Shown: piece after piece, positions 55,957 to 64,000 of the stretch
Layout of the letters: each line of letters begins with the position of its first letter
Position numbering within the stretch: position 1 is the first letter of the stretch
From: Candidatus Defluviilinea proxima
GTDB lineage: Bacteria > Chloroflexota > Anaerolineae > Anaerolineales > Villigracilaceae
Assembly: GCA_016721115.1 (NCBI GenBank)
Contig: JADKIW010000001.1
Span: forward strand, 2,185,501 to 2,249,500
Reading direction: 5' to 3'
DNA length: 64,000 nt
Translations under genes and position numbers: made by a program
The notes under the pieces: model-generated
What the model was told of the DNA's origin: nothing
Databases searched by the model: none
Seen by the model: the letters and a program-made list of their open reading frames with translations, nothing else

Positions 55957-57888
55957 GTGGCAGATAAAACGCAAACAGTAAACTATGATGTCAATGCCAT
56001 TCAGGCGCTTGAAGGTATCGAGCATGTGCGTAAACGCCCCGGTATGTATGTGGGCGGCACGGATATCAAGGCTTTGCATCATCTTGTCTATGAGGTTGTA
56101 GATAATGCTATTGACGAGGCGCTGGCAGGCGTCTGCACAGCGATCAATATCACCATTCATGAAGATAGCAGTGTGACCATCGAAGATAATGGACGTGGTA
56201 TCCCTGTTGGACCACACCCGACCAAGAAAGACGCGAATGGAAAACCGATGGAAACCCTCGATGTAGTCATGACCGTGATCGGCGCGGGTGGTAAATTCGG
56301 TGGTGGTGGGTATAAAGTCTCCGGTGGTTTGCACGGCGTGGGCGTCAGTGCTGTGAACGCTCTTTCTGAGTGGATGACAACCGAAGTCAAACGTGACGGT
56401 AAGCTGTGGCAACAAAAATATAAGCGTGGTGTGCCTCAGGGCGCCATTAAGCAAATAGGAAAAGTGGCGAAAGAAGAAACCGGCACGAAACAAACCTTCC
56501 GGTTCGATAAGCAAATTTTTACTGAAGATATTGATTATCGCTTCGACACGCTTGTTCAGCGTTTCCGTGAGATGTCGTTCGTAACACGTGGTGTAACGAT
56601 TCGATTTGTTGATGAACGTGCTGAACGCCAGATGACCTTCTATTTTGAAGGCGGTCTGACTTCTTTTGTTCGCTATTTGAATCGTAACCGTGAGAATCTG
56701 CACCCGGTGGTTCATGTTGAAAAAGATATGGAAGCGATCGGAATCGAGGCCGCGATCCAATACACGGACGCATATACCGAGTCTGTCTATTCATTTGCGA
56801 ATACGATCAATACGATTGACGGTGGGACACATCTCACAGGTTTGCGTTCTTCCCTGACTCGTGTGATCAATGACTATGCCCGAAAGAATGGCTTGCTCAA
56901 AGATGCTGACCCGAATTTCTCGGGTGATGATACGCGTGAAGGTCTGACTGCCATTGTCTCGGTCAAACATCCTGAACCGCAATTTGAGTCGCAGACAAAA
57001 GTTAAGTTGATGAATCCGGAAGTGCAGACGTACGTCACACAGGTAGTGGGCGAAGCGTTTAGCACATTCCTTGAAGAGAATCCGCAGGCGGCAAAGGCGA
57101 TCATCGCCAAGTGTTTGACATCTGCTCGTGCGCGCGATGCGGCACGTAAGGCGCGTGATCTAGTGATCCGCAAGTCAGCGTTGGAATCGTTGACTTTGCC
57201 CGGTAAACTTGCTGACTGCTCTGAACGTGATTCATCCAAGACCGAGCTCTACATCGTAGAAGGTGACTCGGCAGGTGGCTCGGCTAAACAAGGACGAGAT
57301 CGTCATTTTCAGGCGATCCTTCCGTTGCGCGGTAAGATCATGAATACCGAACGTGCACGTCTCGACAAAATCCTCTCCAGCAATGAAATCAAGGCTTTGA
57401 TCTCTGCTTTAGGGACGGGCATTGGTGACAACTTTGACCTCGAAGGCTTGCGTTATGGACGCGTTATCATCATGACCGATGCCGATGTGGACGGTAGTCA
57501 CATCCGCACATTGTTGTTGACATTCTTCTTCCGTTATATGCCTCACTTGATCGAAGATGGGCATCTTTATATCGCTCAGCCTCCTTTGTATCGCATTGCA
57601 TATAAAAATCAGGTCAAGTACGCCTACACGGAAAAAGAGAAAGACAAGGTCGTGAAGGAAGTAGGGGAGAAGGCCGCGCTCCAAAGGTATAAGGGTCTCG
57701 GTGAAATGAACCCCACCCAGCTTTGGGAGACGACCATGAACCCAGAAAACCGGACCCTGCTCCTGGTCACGGTAGATGACGCGGCCGAAGCGGACCGGAC
57801 GTTTGATATGTTGATGGGCGACGCAGTGGATCCCCGCCGAAAATTCATCCAAACGCATGCGAAGGCTGTCCGAAACTTGGATATTTAG
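55957..57888 (+). CDS. gyrB: DNA gyrase subunit B
   Basis: GyrB is the ATPase subunit of gyrase, which introduces negative supercoils. The 643-residue protein has the GHKL ATPase domain (LEGIEHVRKRPGMYVGG, EVVDNAIDEALAG, IEDNGRGIPVGPHP, VSGGLHGVGVSAVNALS), the transducer domain with the Lys loop (QTKVKLMN), the Toprim domain (ELYIVEGDSAGGSAKQGRDRHFQAILPLRGKIMN, MTDADVDGSHIRTLLLTFFFR) and the tail (YKGLGEMNPTQLWETTMNPENRTLL). I chose GTG 55957, five bases after GGAGG, rather than an earlier in-frame TTG. Length and motifs favour GyrB over ParE. gyrA is not in the window. Confidence 0.96.
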   Translation: MADKTQTVNYDVNAIQALEGIEHVRKRPGMYVGGTDIKALHHLVYEVVDNAIDEALAGVCTAINITIHEDSSVTIEDNGRGIPVGPHPTKKDANGKPMETLDVVMTVIGAGGKFGGGGYKVSGGLHGVGVSAVNALSEWMTTEVKRDGKLWQQKYKRGVPQGAIKQIGKVAKEETGTKQTFRFDKQIFTEDIDYRFDTLVQRFREMSFVTRGVTIRFVDERAERQMTFYFEGGLTSFVRYLNRNRENLHPVVHVEKDMEAIGIEAAIQYTDAYTESVYSFANTINTIDGGTHLTGLRSSLTRVINDYARKNGLLKDADPNFSGDDTREGLTAIVSVKHPEPQFESQTKVKLMNPEVQTYVTQVVGEAFSTFLEENPQAAKAIIAKCLTSARARDAARKARDLVIRKSALESLTLPGKLADCSERDSSKTELYIVEGDSAGGSAKQGRDRHFQAILPLRGKIMNTERARLDKILSSNEIKALISALGTGIGDNFDLEGLRYGRVIIMTDADVDGSHIRTLLLTFFFRYMPHLIEDGHLYIAQPPLYRIAYKNQVKYAYTEKEKDKVVKEVGEKAALQRYKGLGEMNPTQLWETTMNPENRTLLLVTVDDAAEADRTFDMLMGDAVDPRRKFIQTHAKAVRNLDI

Positions 57889-57894
57889 TTTAGA

Positions 57895-57935
57895 AAAGGC
57901 GGAACTCCAAGGGGAATGTTCCGCCTTTCTTCTTT
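57895..57935 (+). terminator. terminator of gyrB
   Basis: AAAGGCGGAAC (57895-57905) and GTTCCGCCTTT (57918-57928) form an 11-bp stem, followed by CTTCTTT. Confidence 0.88.
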
Positions 57936-58018
57936 GTTATGAAAGTACCATAGTTACAGATTGGGGATGTAGTGTAAAATTTCAGAACCGCTGACTTTGC
58001 GCGGGATCAAGTGGTGAC

Positions 58019-61000
58019 ATGTTATATTTTTCCCAGCGAACCCAAACTGTTTTAACCAGGATACTCCAAAGCGTAGTCCTGGTCTATCAGGCCGTCGCAG
58101 TTTTGGCCATTGTCTCTTCTTTATTTATCGCCAGTGACTGGTTGAATAACCCGTTCATTGGCGGTTTTTTTGAACACACCATGGTCTTGAACGGTTCCAA
58201 TACCAGTGAAGAAAATAAAAGCTGGGCCATGTATGAACAGGGATTCGATGTAGGCGATCAACTGATCACCGCAGATGGGGCCGTGATTTCGACGTCGGAC
58301 GAATTAAAAAAGGTTCTTAGTGCCCATCGTGTCAACGAGAGTATTCCTGTGGTACTTCGAACGCCTGATGACGGATATAAATCTGCCGCAATCACACTTC
58401 AAGAATTTTCAACGGCAGACCGTTATGCATATTTCTACATACCGGAAGTATTGAGTTTAGTGTTCCTCGCTGTAGGTCTGTGGATTTTTGGCCTTCGCCG
58501 TTCAGAACCTTCTGGGCGTGCATTTTCGATATTAACCACATCTCTCGCCATTTCCGTTGGCACACTTTTTGATCTTTACACATCTCACCTGTTTACATAT
58601 CTATGGACATTGTCATTGGCGCTTGTTGGTGGCTCCTTATTTGATCTTGTGTTGGGTTTCCCTCAAGAAGCACGTGTTGTTGTTGGGCGTCCATACGTTC
58701 GATGGTTTGGTTACTTCATCGGTGCGGTGCTGGTATTCAGTGCTTATAGCACGCTGTACAACTTTGATTTTCCGACTGCTTACATCCCTGCCTGGCAGGC
58801 CATTTATGGATTTGTCGGGATCTCAGGAATATTCTATTTTAGCGTTCTGTTCTATCATGCTGTAACATCACGGTCTCCGGTTGTAAAGAATCAGGCAAGG
58901 ACGATTCTGATCGGTTCTTTGATCGCGTTTGGTCCATTTGTGACATGGTTCCTGATTTCAGGAAAATCGTTCAATCCATATTTGTTGCTCCCTTTGATCG
59001 CCTTCCCTCTCGTCAATGGATACGTGGTCCTTCGCTTCCGCCTCCTTCGTACCGATTACTGGGTGCGCCAGAGTGTGGTTTATATTTTGCTGACAGTGAT
59101 GGTCGTTGCGATTTACGGTTTGTTTGTCAGCGGCATAGCGATATGGACGACAGTTGATATACCCTCGAATAATCCCTATCTGATTGGTGGACTTGTATTC
59201 CTTATTGCGATCCTGATCGAACCGGCACGTGTACGTTTGCAGGCCATGGTCGACGGAACATTCTTCCGTGGACAACGTGCATATGAAGACCGTATCAGGA
59301 TCTTCAGTCACGAGTTGACCAGTGCTCCGGACTTGGGGACGATTGGACATGTCCTTCGTCAACAGATCATGTCTACGCTTTCGCCAGATCGGCTTCATAT
59401 TTACATTTATGATCTACTCAATGATCAATACACGGCATTGCAGGGTGAAGATGGGCGTCCTACCAGCGATATTCGTTTCGCTTCTGCCAGCCCACTTGTC
59501 AAATACTTTCAGAAGGAAAAAATTCCTTTATATCTCGATAGCGTGAATCCTCCCTCCATGCTAAAAGCGGACGAGGCTCGTTTATCCCTTTTGGGTGCGC
59601 GTCTGTTTGTCTCCCTGCGAAGTAATGATAAGCCGGTTGGCTGGCTTGCCTTGGGTTCGCCTCTTTCCGGTGATGCCTACACCCCCAAAGACCTTGATTA
59701 TCTCGAAAGTATTTCAGATCAAGCCTCGGTTGCCATTTCGCGCGTACAGACTGTAGCCAACCTTGAGCGACGTGTACAAGAAATGAATGCACTGTCACGC
59801 GTATCACAAGGTGTGAACGTCACGCTGACATTCGATGATGTATTGGAGTTGATCTTCGCGCAAACATCCCAGATCATTCCCTCTACATATTTCCATATCT
59901 CGCTTTATAACCGGGATGCGAAATATTACTACTACGGTTTCCGTGTAGATGATGGCGAGCGTATCGAATCGCTTGAGAATCAACCGCTTCCTCCCAGCCT
60001 CGGTTTGGGACAGGAGATCATTCGCAAAGGCCGCCCGATCATCACACAGGATTACACACGTGAATGCCAGTCCAGAAACTTGACTCCAGCGTCTCAGGGA
60101 GTGTATGCATGGATGGGTGTGCCACTTAACTCCGGCGCTATTACCATCGGCGCGCTCAGTGTTGGTAGCCGAGATGCAACCGTAACCTACACGCGTGCCC
60201 AACTGGACCTCCTGCAATCTGTTGCAGACCAGACCGTTGGTGCCATCGTCAAAGCTCGACTTCTGCAAGAGACCGAACAGCGTGCTCGTCAACTTGCTAC
60301 ATTGAATGAGATCACGCGTCAGGTGACTTCCACGCTTGAACAGGAACCCCTCCTTCATAACATTCTGGAAAACGCTGTCAGCATCTTGAACTGCGAAGCT
60401 GGGACGTTGTTCCTTGTGGATGAACAGACCGGCGACCTCATCTTCCGCGTCACGATCGGACCTGTAGCTGGGAACCTCCTCGGACAACGTCTCCCATCTG
60501 GAACCGGGGTTGTTGGTCGTGCGGTGCAAACACGCATGCCGGTCATCGAGAACGAAGTGCAAAACTCAACAGCTCGTTTCGGTGAAACAGATAAACAGAC
60601 CGGATTTATTTCGCGTTCTTTACTCGCTGTTCCCATGTTAATCAAAGACCGTGTCCTCGGCGTCATCGAAGTTATTAACCGTCGTGATGGCCTTCCCTTT
60701 GTTGTTGATGACCAGAACATTCTGACCGCATTTGCTGGCCAAGCCGCGGTCGCCATGGAAAATGCTCGCTTGCTTGCATCGTCAGATCAGGAACTTACTG
60801 CCCGCGTGGAAGAGCTTCAGGTCATGGGTCGCATCGTCCGCGAGTTGAATGCCAGCCTTGATGTAGACCGTGCCATGCGCATTACGCTTGAATGGGCCAT
60901 GCGTCAATCGAATGCCGAGGCAGGTTTGGTAGGCATGTTGGAACAGGAACAGATCCGCCTCATGGCACAGGAAGGGTACGATGAAGTTTTGGCAGATGTG

Positions 61001-62002
61001 TCCGATGGACATATCTCCCTTGACCTGCCAACTATCAAAGCCGCCATCGAAGCTGGGCAACCCAGCCAAGTTTCCTTGATCGCCCAAGGCGAAAAAGGGA
61101 TTCTGCCTTCAGCGCACACACAGATCGTCATTCCCATCCGCCGTGAAGCGGATGTCATCGGCTTGTTACTGCTTGAAAGCAACACCGACTCCCAAGCCAA
61201 TTTGGCCTTTCTCAATCGTTTGAGTGACAATGCCGCCATCGCTATTTACAATGCGCAACTCTATGCCGAAGTTCAGCGCGCGAACGTTGCCAAGAGCGAT
61301 TTCGTATCCTTTGTGGCCCATGAGTTGAAAAACCCCATGACTTCCATCAAGGGCTATACCGAATTGCTCGCGGCTGGTTCTGTAGGTCAGATCAACGATA
61401 TGCAGACCAACTTCCTGCATACCATCAAATCCAACGTTGAGCGTATGTCGGTGCTTGTATCTGACCTCAATGACAATGCCAAGATCGAAGCTGGTCGTCT
61501 CCGCCTTGATTACAAAGCAGTGCGTGTGCCAGATGTTGTGGATGATGTCTTACGCTCCACCAAACGCCAGATCGACGATAAAAAACAAACCGTACAACTC
61601 CAACTTCCCGAGCAAATTCCTACCGTCTGGGCTGACCCGGTCCGTGTGGGGCAGGTGCTTACCAACCTCGTGAGCAACGCTCACAAATATACGCCTGAGG
61701 GTGGGGCCGTCATTGTGGGTGCTGAAGCCGCCTCCAATCAATGGGACCCGGAAGGTGCCAAACAAGTTGTGCATATTTGGGTTAAAGATAATGGTATTGG
61801 TATCAGCACTGAAGACCAGGCAAAGATCTTCCAGAAATTTTTCCGCTCCGATGACTCGAAGGCCCGCGAAGCTCCGGGCACCGGCCTCGGTTTGAACATC
61901 ACCAAAAGCCTTGTGGAAATGCAGGGCGGCCGCATCTGGTTCGAAAGCGAATACAGGCAAGGCACCACTTTCCACATCACCGTGCCGGTGGCAGAAGGAT
62001 AA
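58019..62002 (+). CDS. large membrane sensor histidine kinase with PDZ-like and four GAF domains
   Basis: This 1327-residue protein starts with one helix, a PDZ-like outer loop (about 70-125: MYEQGFDVGDQLITADGAVISTSDELKKVLSAH), then about eight membrane helices to residue 405. Four GAF domains follow (about 430-580, 595-745, 760-925, 940-1080), then a HisKA domain with the phospho-acceptor His in FVAHELKNPMTSIKGYTELL and an HATPase domain (NLVSNAHKYTPEGG, DNGIGIS, GTGLGLNITKSLVEMQGG). The GAFs are candidate ligand- or redox-sensing units. No response regulator is adjacent, so it is an orphan kinase. The FIST protein gene starts four bases after its stop; FIST domains are sensory, which suggests a shared signalling unit. 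Confidence 0.92.
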   Translation: MLYFSQRTQTVLTRILQSVVLVYQAVAVLAIVSSLFIASDWLNNPFIGGFFEHTMVLNGSNTSEENKSWAMYEQGFDVGDQLITADGAVISTSDELKKVLSAHRVNESIPVVLRTPDDGYKSAAITLQEFSTADRYAYFYIPEVLSLVFLAVGLWIFGLRRSEPSGRAFSILTTSLAISVGTLFDLYTSHLFTYLWTLSLALVGGSLFDLVLGFPQEARVVVGRPYVRWFGYFIGAVLVFSAYSTLYNFDFPTAYIPAWQAIYGFVGISGIFYFSVLFYHAVTSRSPVVKNQARTILIGSLIAFGPFVTWFLISGKSFNPYLLLPLIAFPLVNGYVVLRFRLLRTDYWVRQSVVYILLTVMVVAIYGLFVSGIAIWTTVDIPSNNPYLIGGLVFLIAILIEPARVRLQAMVDGTFFRGQRAYEDRIRIFSHELTSAPDLGTIGHVLRQQIMSTLSPDRLHIYIYDLLNDQYTALQGEDGRPTSDIRFASASPLVKYFQKEKIPLYLDSVNPPSMLKADEARLSLLGARLFVSLRSNDKPVGWLALGSPLSGDAYTPKDLDYLESISDQASVAISRVQTVANLERRVQEMNALSRVSQGVNVTLTFDDVLELIFAQTSQIIPSTYFHISLYNRDAKYYYYGFRVDDGERIESLENQPLPPSLGLGQEIIRKGRPIITQDYTRECQSRNLTPASQGVYAWMGVPLNSGAITIGALSVGSRDATVTYTRAQLDLLQSVADQTVGAIVKARLLQETEQRARQLATLNEITRQVTSTLEQEPLLHNILENAVSILNCEAGTLFLVDEQTGDLIFRVTIGPVAGNLLGQRLPSGTGVVGRAVQTRMPVIENEVQNSTARFGETDKQTGFISRSLLAVPMLIKDRVLGVIEVINRRDGLPFVVDDQNILTAFAGQAAVAMENARLLASSDQELTARVEELQVMGRIVRELNASLDVDRAMRITLEWAMRQSNAEAGLVGMLEQEQIRLMAQEGYDEVLADVSDGHISLDLPTIKAAIEAGQPSQVSLIAQGEKGILPSAHTQIVIPIRREADVIGLLLLESNTDSQANLAFLNRLSDNAAIAIYNAQLYAEVQRANVAKSDFVSFVAHELKNPMTSIKGYTELLAAGSVGQINDMQTNFLHTIKSNVERMSVLVSDLNDNAKIEAGRLRLDYKAVRVPDVVDDVLRSTKRQIDDKKQTVQLQLPEQIPTVWADPVRVGQVLTNLVSNAHKYTPEGGAVIVGAEAASNQWDPEGAKQVVHIWVKDNGIGISTEDQAKIFQKFFRSDDSKAREAPGTGLGLNITKSLVEMQGGRIWFESEYRQGTTFHITVPVAEG

Positions 62003-62006
62003 TCAT

Positions 62007-63161
62007 ATGACCTTGAGTGTCGCTGTCGGATATGCTCAGGCGCTAAACGGACGCGAAGCCGGTTTACAGGCGGCGCATCATGCCTTGAATATTCTGGGGT
62101 CTGCGAATCCTTCTCTTGGATTTGTCATTGCGTCGCATCAGTATCAGGCTCGTGATGTTATCAGTGGTGTCTCCAGCTTGTTGGGTGATACACCGCTGAT
62201 CGGTTTGAGTAGCCCGATTGGCATGACCGGCGCGGGTCTTCATCCAAACTCTGTGGTTGTTGCATTTTTGAACGGTGATTTTCAAGCTGAAACACAGTGG
62301 CTTCCCGGTTATGCCCAAAGCGGGCGTGAGGCCGGGAGTCGTTTATCGAAACTGGTTGCAGAAAATAAAGATGCTATTCGTGCGCTCTTGCTTTTTGCCG
62401 ATGGATTCAATGGCGATGCCGACCAGCTTTGCTCTGCGCTCCCAACTGAGATTCCGCTGGCGGGTGGGCTTTCCTCTGGGGATTTGCACACGGGTCATTC
62501 CTACCAGTTGGCTGGTCCACAGACTGGAACCGGGGCCCTCACTGCGGCCATTCTGCGCGGTGAAGTGACCGTAGGTATCGGTCATGCGCACGGTTGGAAC
62601 CCGGTTGGCAGTCAATTTCGTGTGACACGCTCGCGCGGTTTCTGGCTTCGCACATTGGACGGACGCCCGGCCTCTGAAACCTATGCACAATTATTTGGGT
62701 ATCCTGCCCGTGAATGGGCTTTCCCTCCGCTGAGCCATCTTGCCCGTTTGTATCCATTAGGTGTGGAGCAGGGCGATCAAATGCTCATTCGTTCCCCGAT
62801 TCGTGTGGAGGCGGATGGTAGTTTCCGCATGAATGCCCCGGTCCGTGATGGTGCAGATGCTTATCTGCTCGTTGGTAGCCGTACCTCTTGTGAGCAAGCC
62901 GCACAACAGGCAGCACAACACGCTGTCCAACAACTCAATGGCAAGAAACCTGTGTTCACATTAGTTCTTGTGGATATTGCGTGGGAGATGTTGTTGAAGT
63001 CACATCCTGGTGTGGAGATTGAAGCTGTTCAAGAAATCATTGGCAAGGATGTTCCTCTTGCGGGTGGTTACACACTCGGGCAGATTGTTCAGGGCAAGGA
63101 TGGTAATGTGCCGCAACTATTGAACCAGCATATAGTTGTGATCACATTTGCTGAAAAATAA
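62007..63161 (+). CDS. FIST domain signal-transduction protein
   Basis: FIST (F-box and intracellular signal transduction) domains are proposed to bind small ligands such as amino acids. The 384-residue protein has FIST_N (about 30-225: GFVIASHQYQARDVISGVSSLLGDTPLIGLSSPIGMTGAG, LAGGLSSGDLHTGHSYQLAG) and FIST_C (about 235-370: FGYPAREWAFPPLSHLARLYPLGVEQGD, PVFTLVLVDIAWEMLLKSHPGVEIEAVQEIIGKDVPLAGGYTLGQIV). An AAGGA site precedes ATG 62007. It lies four bases after the multi-GAF kinase, so the two are translated together and probably act in one pathway, with FIST as a soluble input module. In other bacteria FIST is fused to kinases. Confidence 0.92.
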   Translation: MTLSVAVGYAQALNGREAGLQAAHHALNILGSANPSLGFVIASHQYQARDVISGVSSLLGDTPLIGLSSPIGMTGAGLHPNSVVVAFLNGDFQAETQWLPGYAQSGREAGSRLSKLVAENKDAIRALLLFADGFNGDADQLCSALPTEIPLAGGLSSGDLHTGHSYQLAGPQTGTGALTAAILRGEVTVGIGHAHGWNPVGSQFRVTRSRGFWLRTLDGRPASETYAQLFGYPAREWAFPPLSHLARLYPLGVEQGDQMLIRSPIRVEADGSFRMNAPVRDGADAYLLVGSRTSCEQAAQQAAQHAVQQLNGKKPVFTLVLVDIAWEMLLKSHPGVEIEAVQEIIGKDVPLAGGYTLGQIVQGKDGNVPQLLNQHIVVITFAEK

Positions 63162-63184
63162 TACATGTAAAGCTCGTTGTTTGA

Positions 63185-63219
63185 AATGGCAGTCCAAAAT
63201 AGGATTGCCATTTTTTTGT
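63185..63219 (+). terminator. terminator of the kinase-FIST operon
   Basis: AATGGCAGTCC (63185-63195) pairs with GGATTGCCATT (63202-63212) with one G-T pair, followed by a TTTTTGTTTT run. Confidence 0.9.
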
Positions 63220-63230
63220 TTTACGGGCGA

Positions 63231-63236
63231 TATAAT
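63231..63236 (+). promoter_or_regulatory. -10 box of the final lipoprotein gene
   Basis: TATAAT lies 28 bases before GTG 63265, with an AAAGGAG ribosome-binding site (63252-63258) in the leader. Confidence 0.55.
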
Positions 63237-63264
63237 CATTGGATGTAATCCAAAGGAGATAACA

Positions 63265-63954
63265 GTGACGAACAAGGCCAGTTTTTTGATATTGATCGTG
63301 ATATTGACCCTCGCAGGGTGCAATTTTTCCAGCCCTGTGAGCCCAACCCCCACACAAACTCTTGTATTGGAACCTATCCGTGCAGAAACTCAATCTCCAG
63401 TTCCTCTTCAAACGTTTACGCCTATTCCAACATTTACAGCTACTGTGGTTCCAACTGTTGCACAAAGTGTTTGCACAGACCCAGCCGTCGTAACATTGAT
63501 CGACTCGTTGAAGCGTTCCATATTGACAGCTGATGGCACGTTACTCAGCTCTCTAGTCAGCCCAAACGGCATGGAGGTTCGTTACTTCCGCATGGGGAAT
63601 GCCGTTAAATATCTTCCTGAACAGGCACAATTCCTTTTTGAAACAACCTATGAGGCCGATTGGGGCAGTGATCCTGCCAGCGGCATGGAAAAGAAAGGTT
63701 CGTTTCATGATGTGGTTGTGCCTGAGTTGGTAAAAGCGTTCAACCAGTCATATACCTTACATTGTAATGAGCTGAAGCATGGTGGAGCAACGTATTCCCT
63801 CGAATGGCCTTATGAAAAGGATTTCTACTCGATCTATTTTGCTGGTACTGAAGTCAATGGCTTCCTTGATTGGCATACGTGGGCCGTGGGTGTGGAGTAT
63901 GTCAACGGCAAGCCTGTTATCTATGCACTCACACAATTCTATTGGGAACCGTAA
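63265..63954 (+). CDS. lipoprotein with Thr/Pro-rich spacer, function unknown
   Basis: The 229-residue protein has a lipoprotein signal (FLILIVILTLAGCNFSS), a Thr/Pro-rich spacer (about 25-65) and a globular domain of about 160 residues (VCTDPAVVTLIDSLKRSILTADGTLLSSLVSPNGMEVRYFRMGN..., LHCNELKHGGATYSLEWPYEKDFYSIYFAGT, FLDWHTWAVGVEYVNGKPVIYALTQFYWEP). The two cysteines may form a disulfide. GTG 63265 with its AAAGGAG site is the best start, because earlier in-frame starts would place the signal peptide internally. The domain is not recognised; the overall plan matches other exported proteins in the window. Confidence 0.78.
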   Translation: MTNKASFLILIVILTLAGCNFSSPVSPTPTQTLVLEPIRAETQSPVPLQTFTPIPTFTATVVPTVAQSVCTDPAVVTLIDSLKRSILTADGTLLSSLVSPNGMEVRYFRMGNAVKYLPEQAQFLFETTYEADWGSDPASGMEKKGSFHDVVVPELVKAFNQSYTLHCNELKHGGATYSLEWPYEKDFYSIYFAGTEVNGFLDWHTWAVGVEYVNGKPVIYALTQFYWEP

Positions 63955-63962
63955 CTACTAAT

Positions 63963-63989
63963 TTTGGAATCCAGAAGCTTGCTTCTAGA
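63963..63989. repeat. palindromic element (GGAATCAAGAAGC type), copy 2
   Basis: TTTGGAATC.AGAAGCTTGCTTC resembles the element at 16111-16144, sharing the GGAATC and AGAAGCTTGCTTC blocks; its right arm has decayed. It runs to near the window edge. Confidence 0.6.
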
Positions 63990-64000
63990 TAAAAGCCCGA

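Noticed and set aside
1..64000. CRISPR arrays, rRNA or tRNA genes
   Set aside because: No regularly spaced repeats of 24-40 bases and no rRNA or cloverleaf-like segments were recognised in the intergenic regions, although tRNAs could be missed by eye.

Overview
The window looks like a chromosomal segment of a bacterium of the phylum Chloroflexota, probably class Anaerolineae. This is an inference from gene style: many exported proteins and lipoproteins with Thr/Pro-rich linkers, multi-GAF sensor kinases, a FIST protein, a Ser/Thr kinase fused to a TolB-like propeller, DUF2087 regulators, and a CtaA-type heme A synthase next to a lipoprotein cytochrome c. No ribosomal RNA, tRNA, CRISPR array, prophage or intact insertion sequence was seen. 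Most of the window is housekeeping and signalling genes.

Layout. 0-7.4 kb: 3' part of trmD (frame-broken, minus), two overlapping TPR membrane proteins, the CIRCE-controlled groES-groEL operon, a parvulin-type lipoprotein and a membrane-anchored protein. 7.4-10.1 kb: ilvE, then a three-gene cassette of two DUF2087 regulators flanking a GIY-YIG-like gene, behind a perfect palindromic operator. 10.1-16.6 kb: a NarL-type response regulator and a huge propeller-bearing histidine kinase, cytochrome c, ctaA, and an orphan hypA. 16.5-21.8 kb: PD40 lipoprotein, SDR, PfkB kinase, M20 peptidase (carrying two in-frame repeat insertions), and a frame-broken LuxR-type membrane regulator. 21.9-28.4 kb: class III cyclase, transglutaminase-like membrane protein, Ser/Thr kinase. 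28.6-33.4 kb: a complete hrcA-grpE-dnaK-dnaJ heat-shock cluster with a second CIRCE. 34.2-36.0 kb: SmtB-type zinc regulator with a textbook 12-2-12 operator, CDF exporter, CrcB fluoride channel. 36.1-39.7 kb: Nudix, a UDG-fold-like protein, prmA and two exported proteins. 39.8-42.7 kb: dnaX (frame change), a small zinc ribbon, ybaB, recR. 42.9-50.1 kb: GT-C-like membrane protein, large TPR protein, polA. 50.2-54.9 kb: a receiver-Roadblock-Y1-transposase-like fusion, MBL hydrolase, plsY, JAMM peptidase, membrane proteins. 54.9-64 kb: membrane protein, gyrB, a 1327-residue multi-GAF histidine kinase, a FIST protein and a lipoprotein.

Three themes tie the window together. First, heat shock: both chaperone operons carry HrcA-binding CIRCE elements, and hrcA itself lies under one of them. 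Second, leaderless expression: about ten genes have a good -10 box only 6-9 bases before the start codon, with no Shine-Dalgarno site. Third, small palindromes and 7-base tandem repeats are scattered between genes and, at two places, inside reading frames (M20 peptidase, prmA).

The most unusual protein is the fusion at 50165-51790, which ends in what reads as an IS200-type (Y1/TnpA) transposase fold that has lost its HUH histidines and has apparently been adopted as part of a regulatory protein. The DUF2087/GIY-YIG cassette is the second candidate for an uncharacterised system. Three genes (trmD, the LuxR-type regulator, dnaX) carry single-base frame breaks; long-read indel errors are a simple explanation, but the dnaX case could be a real recoding or slippage site.
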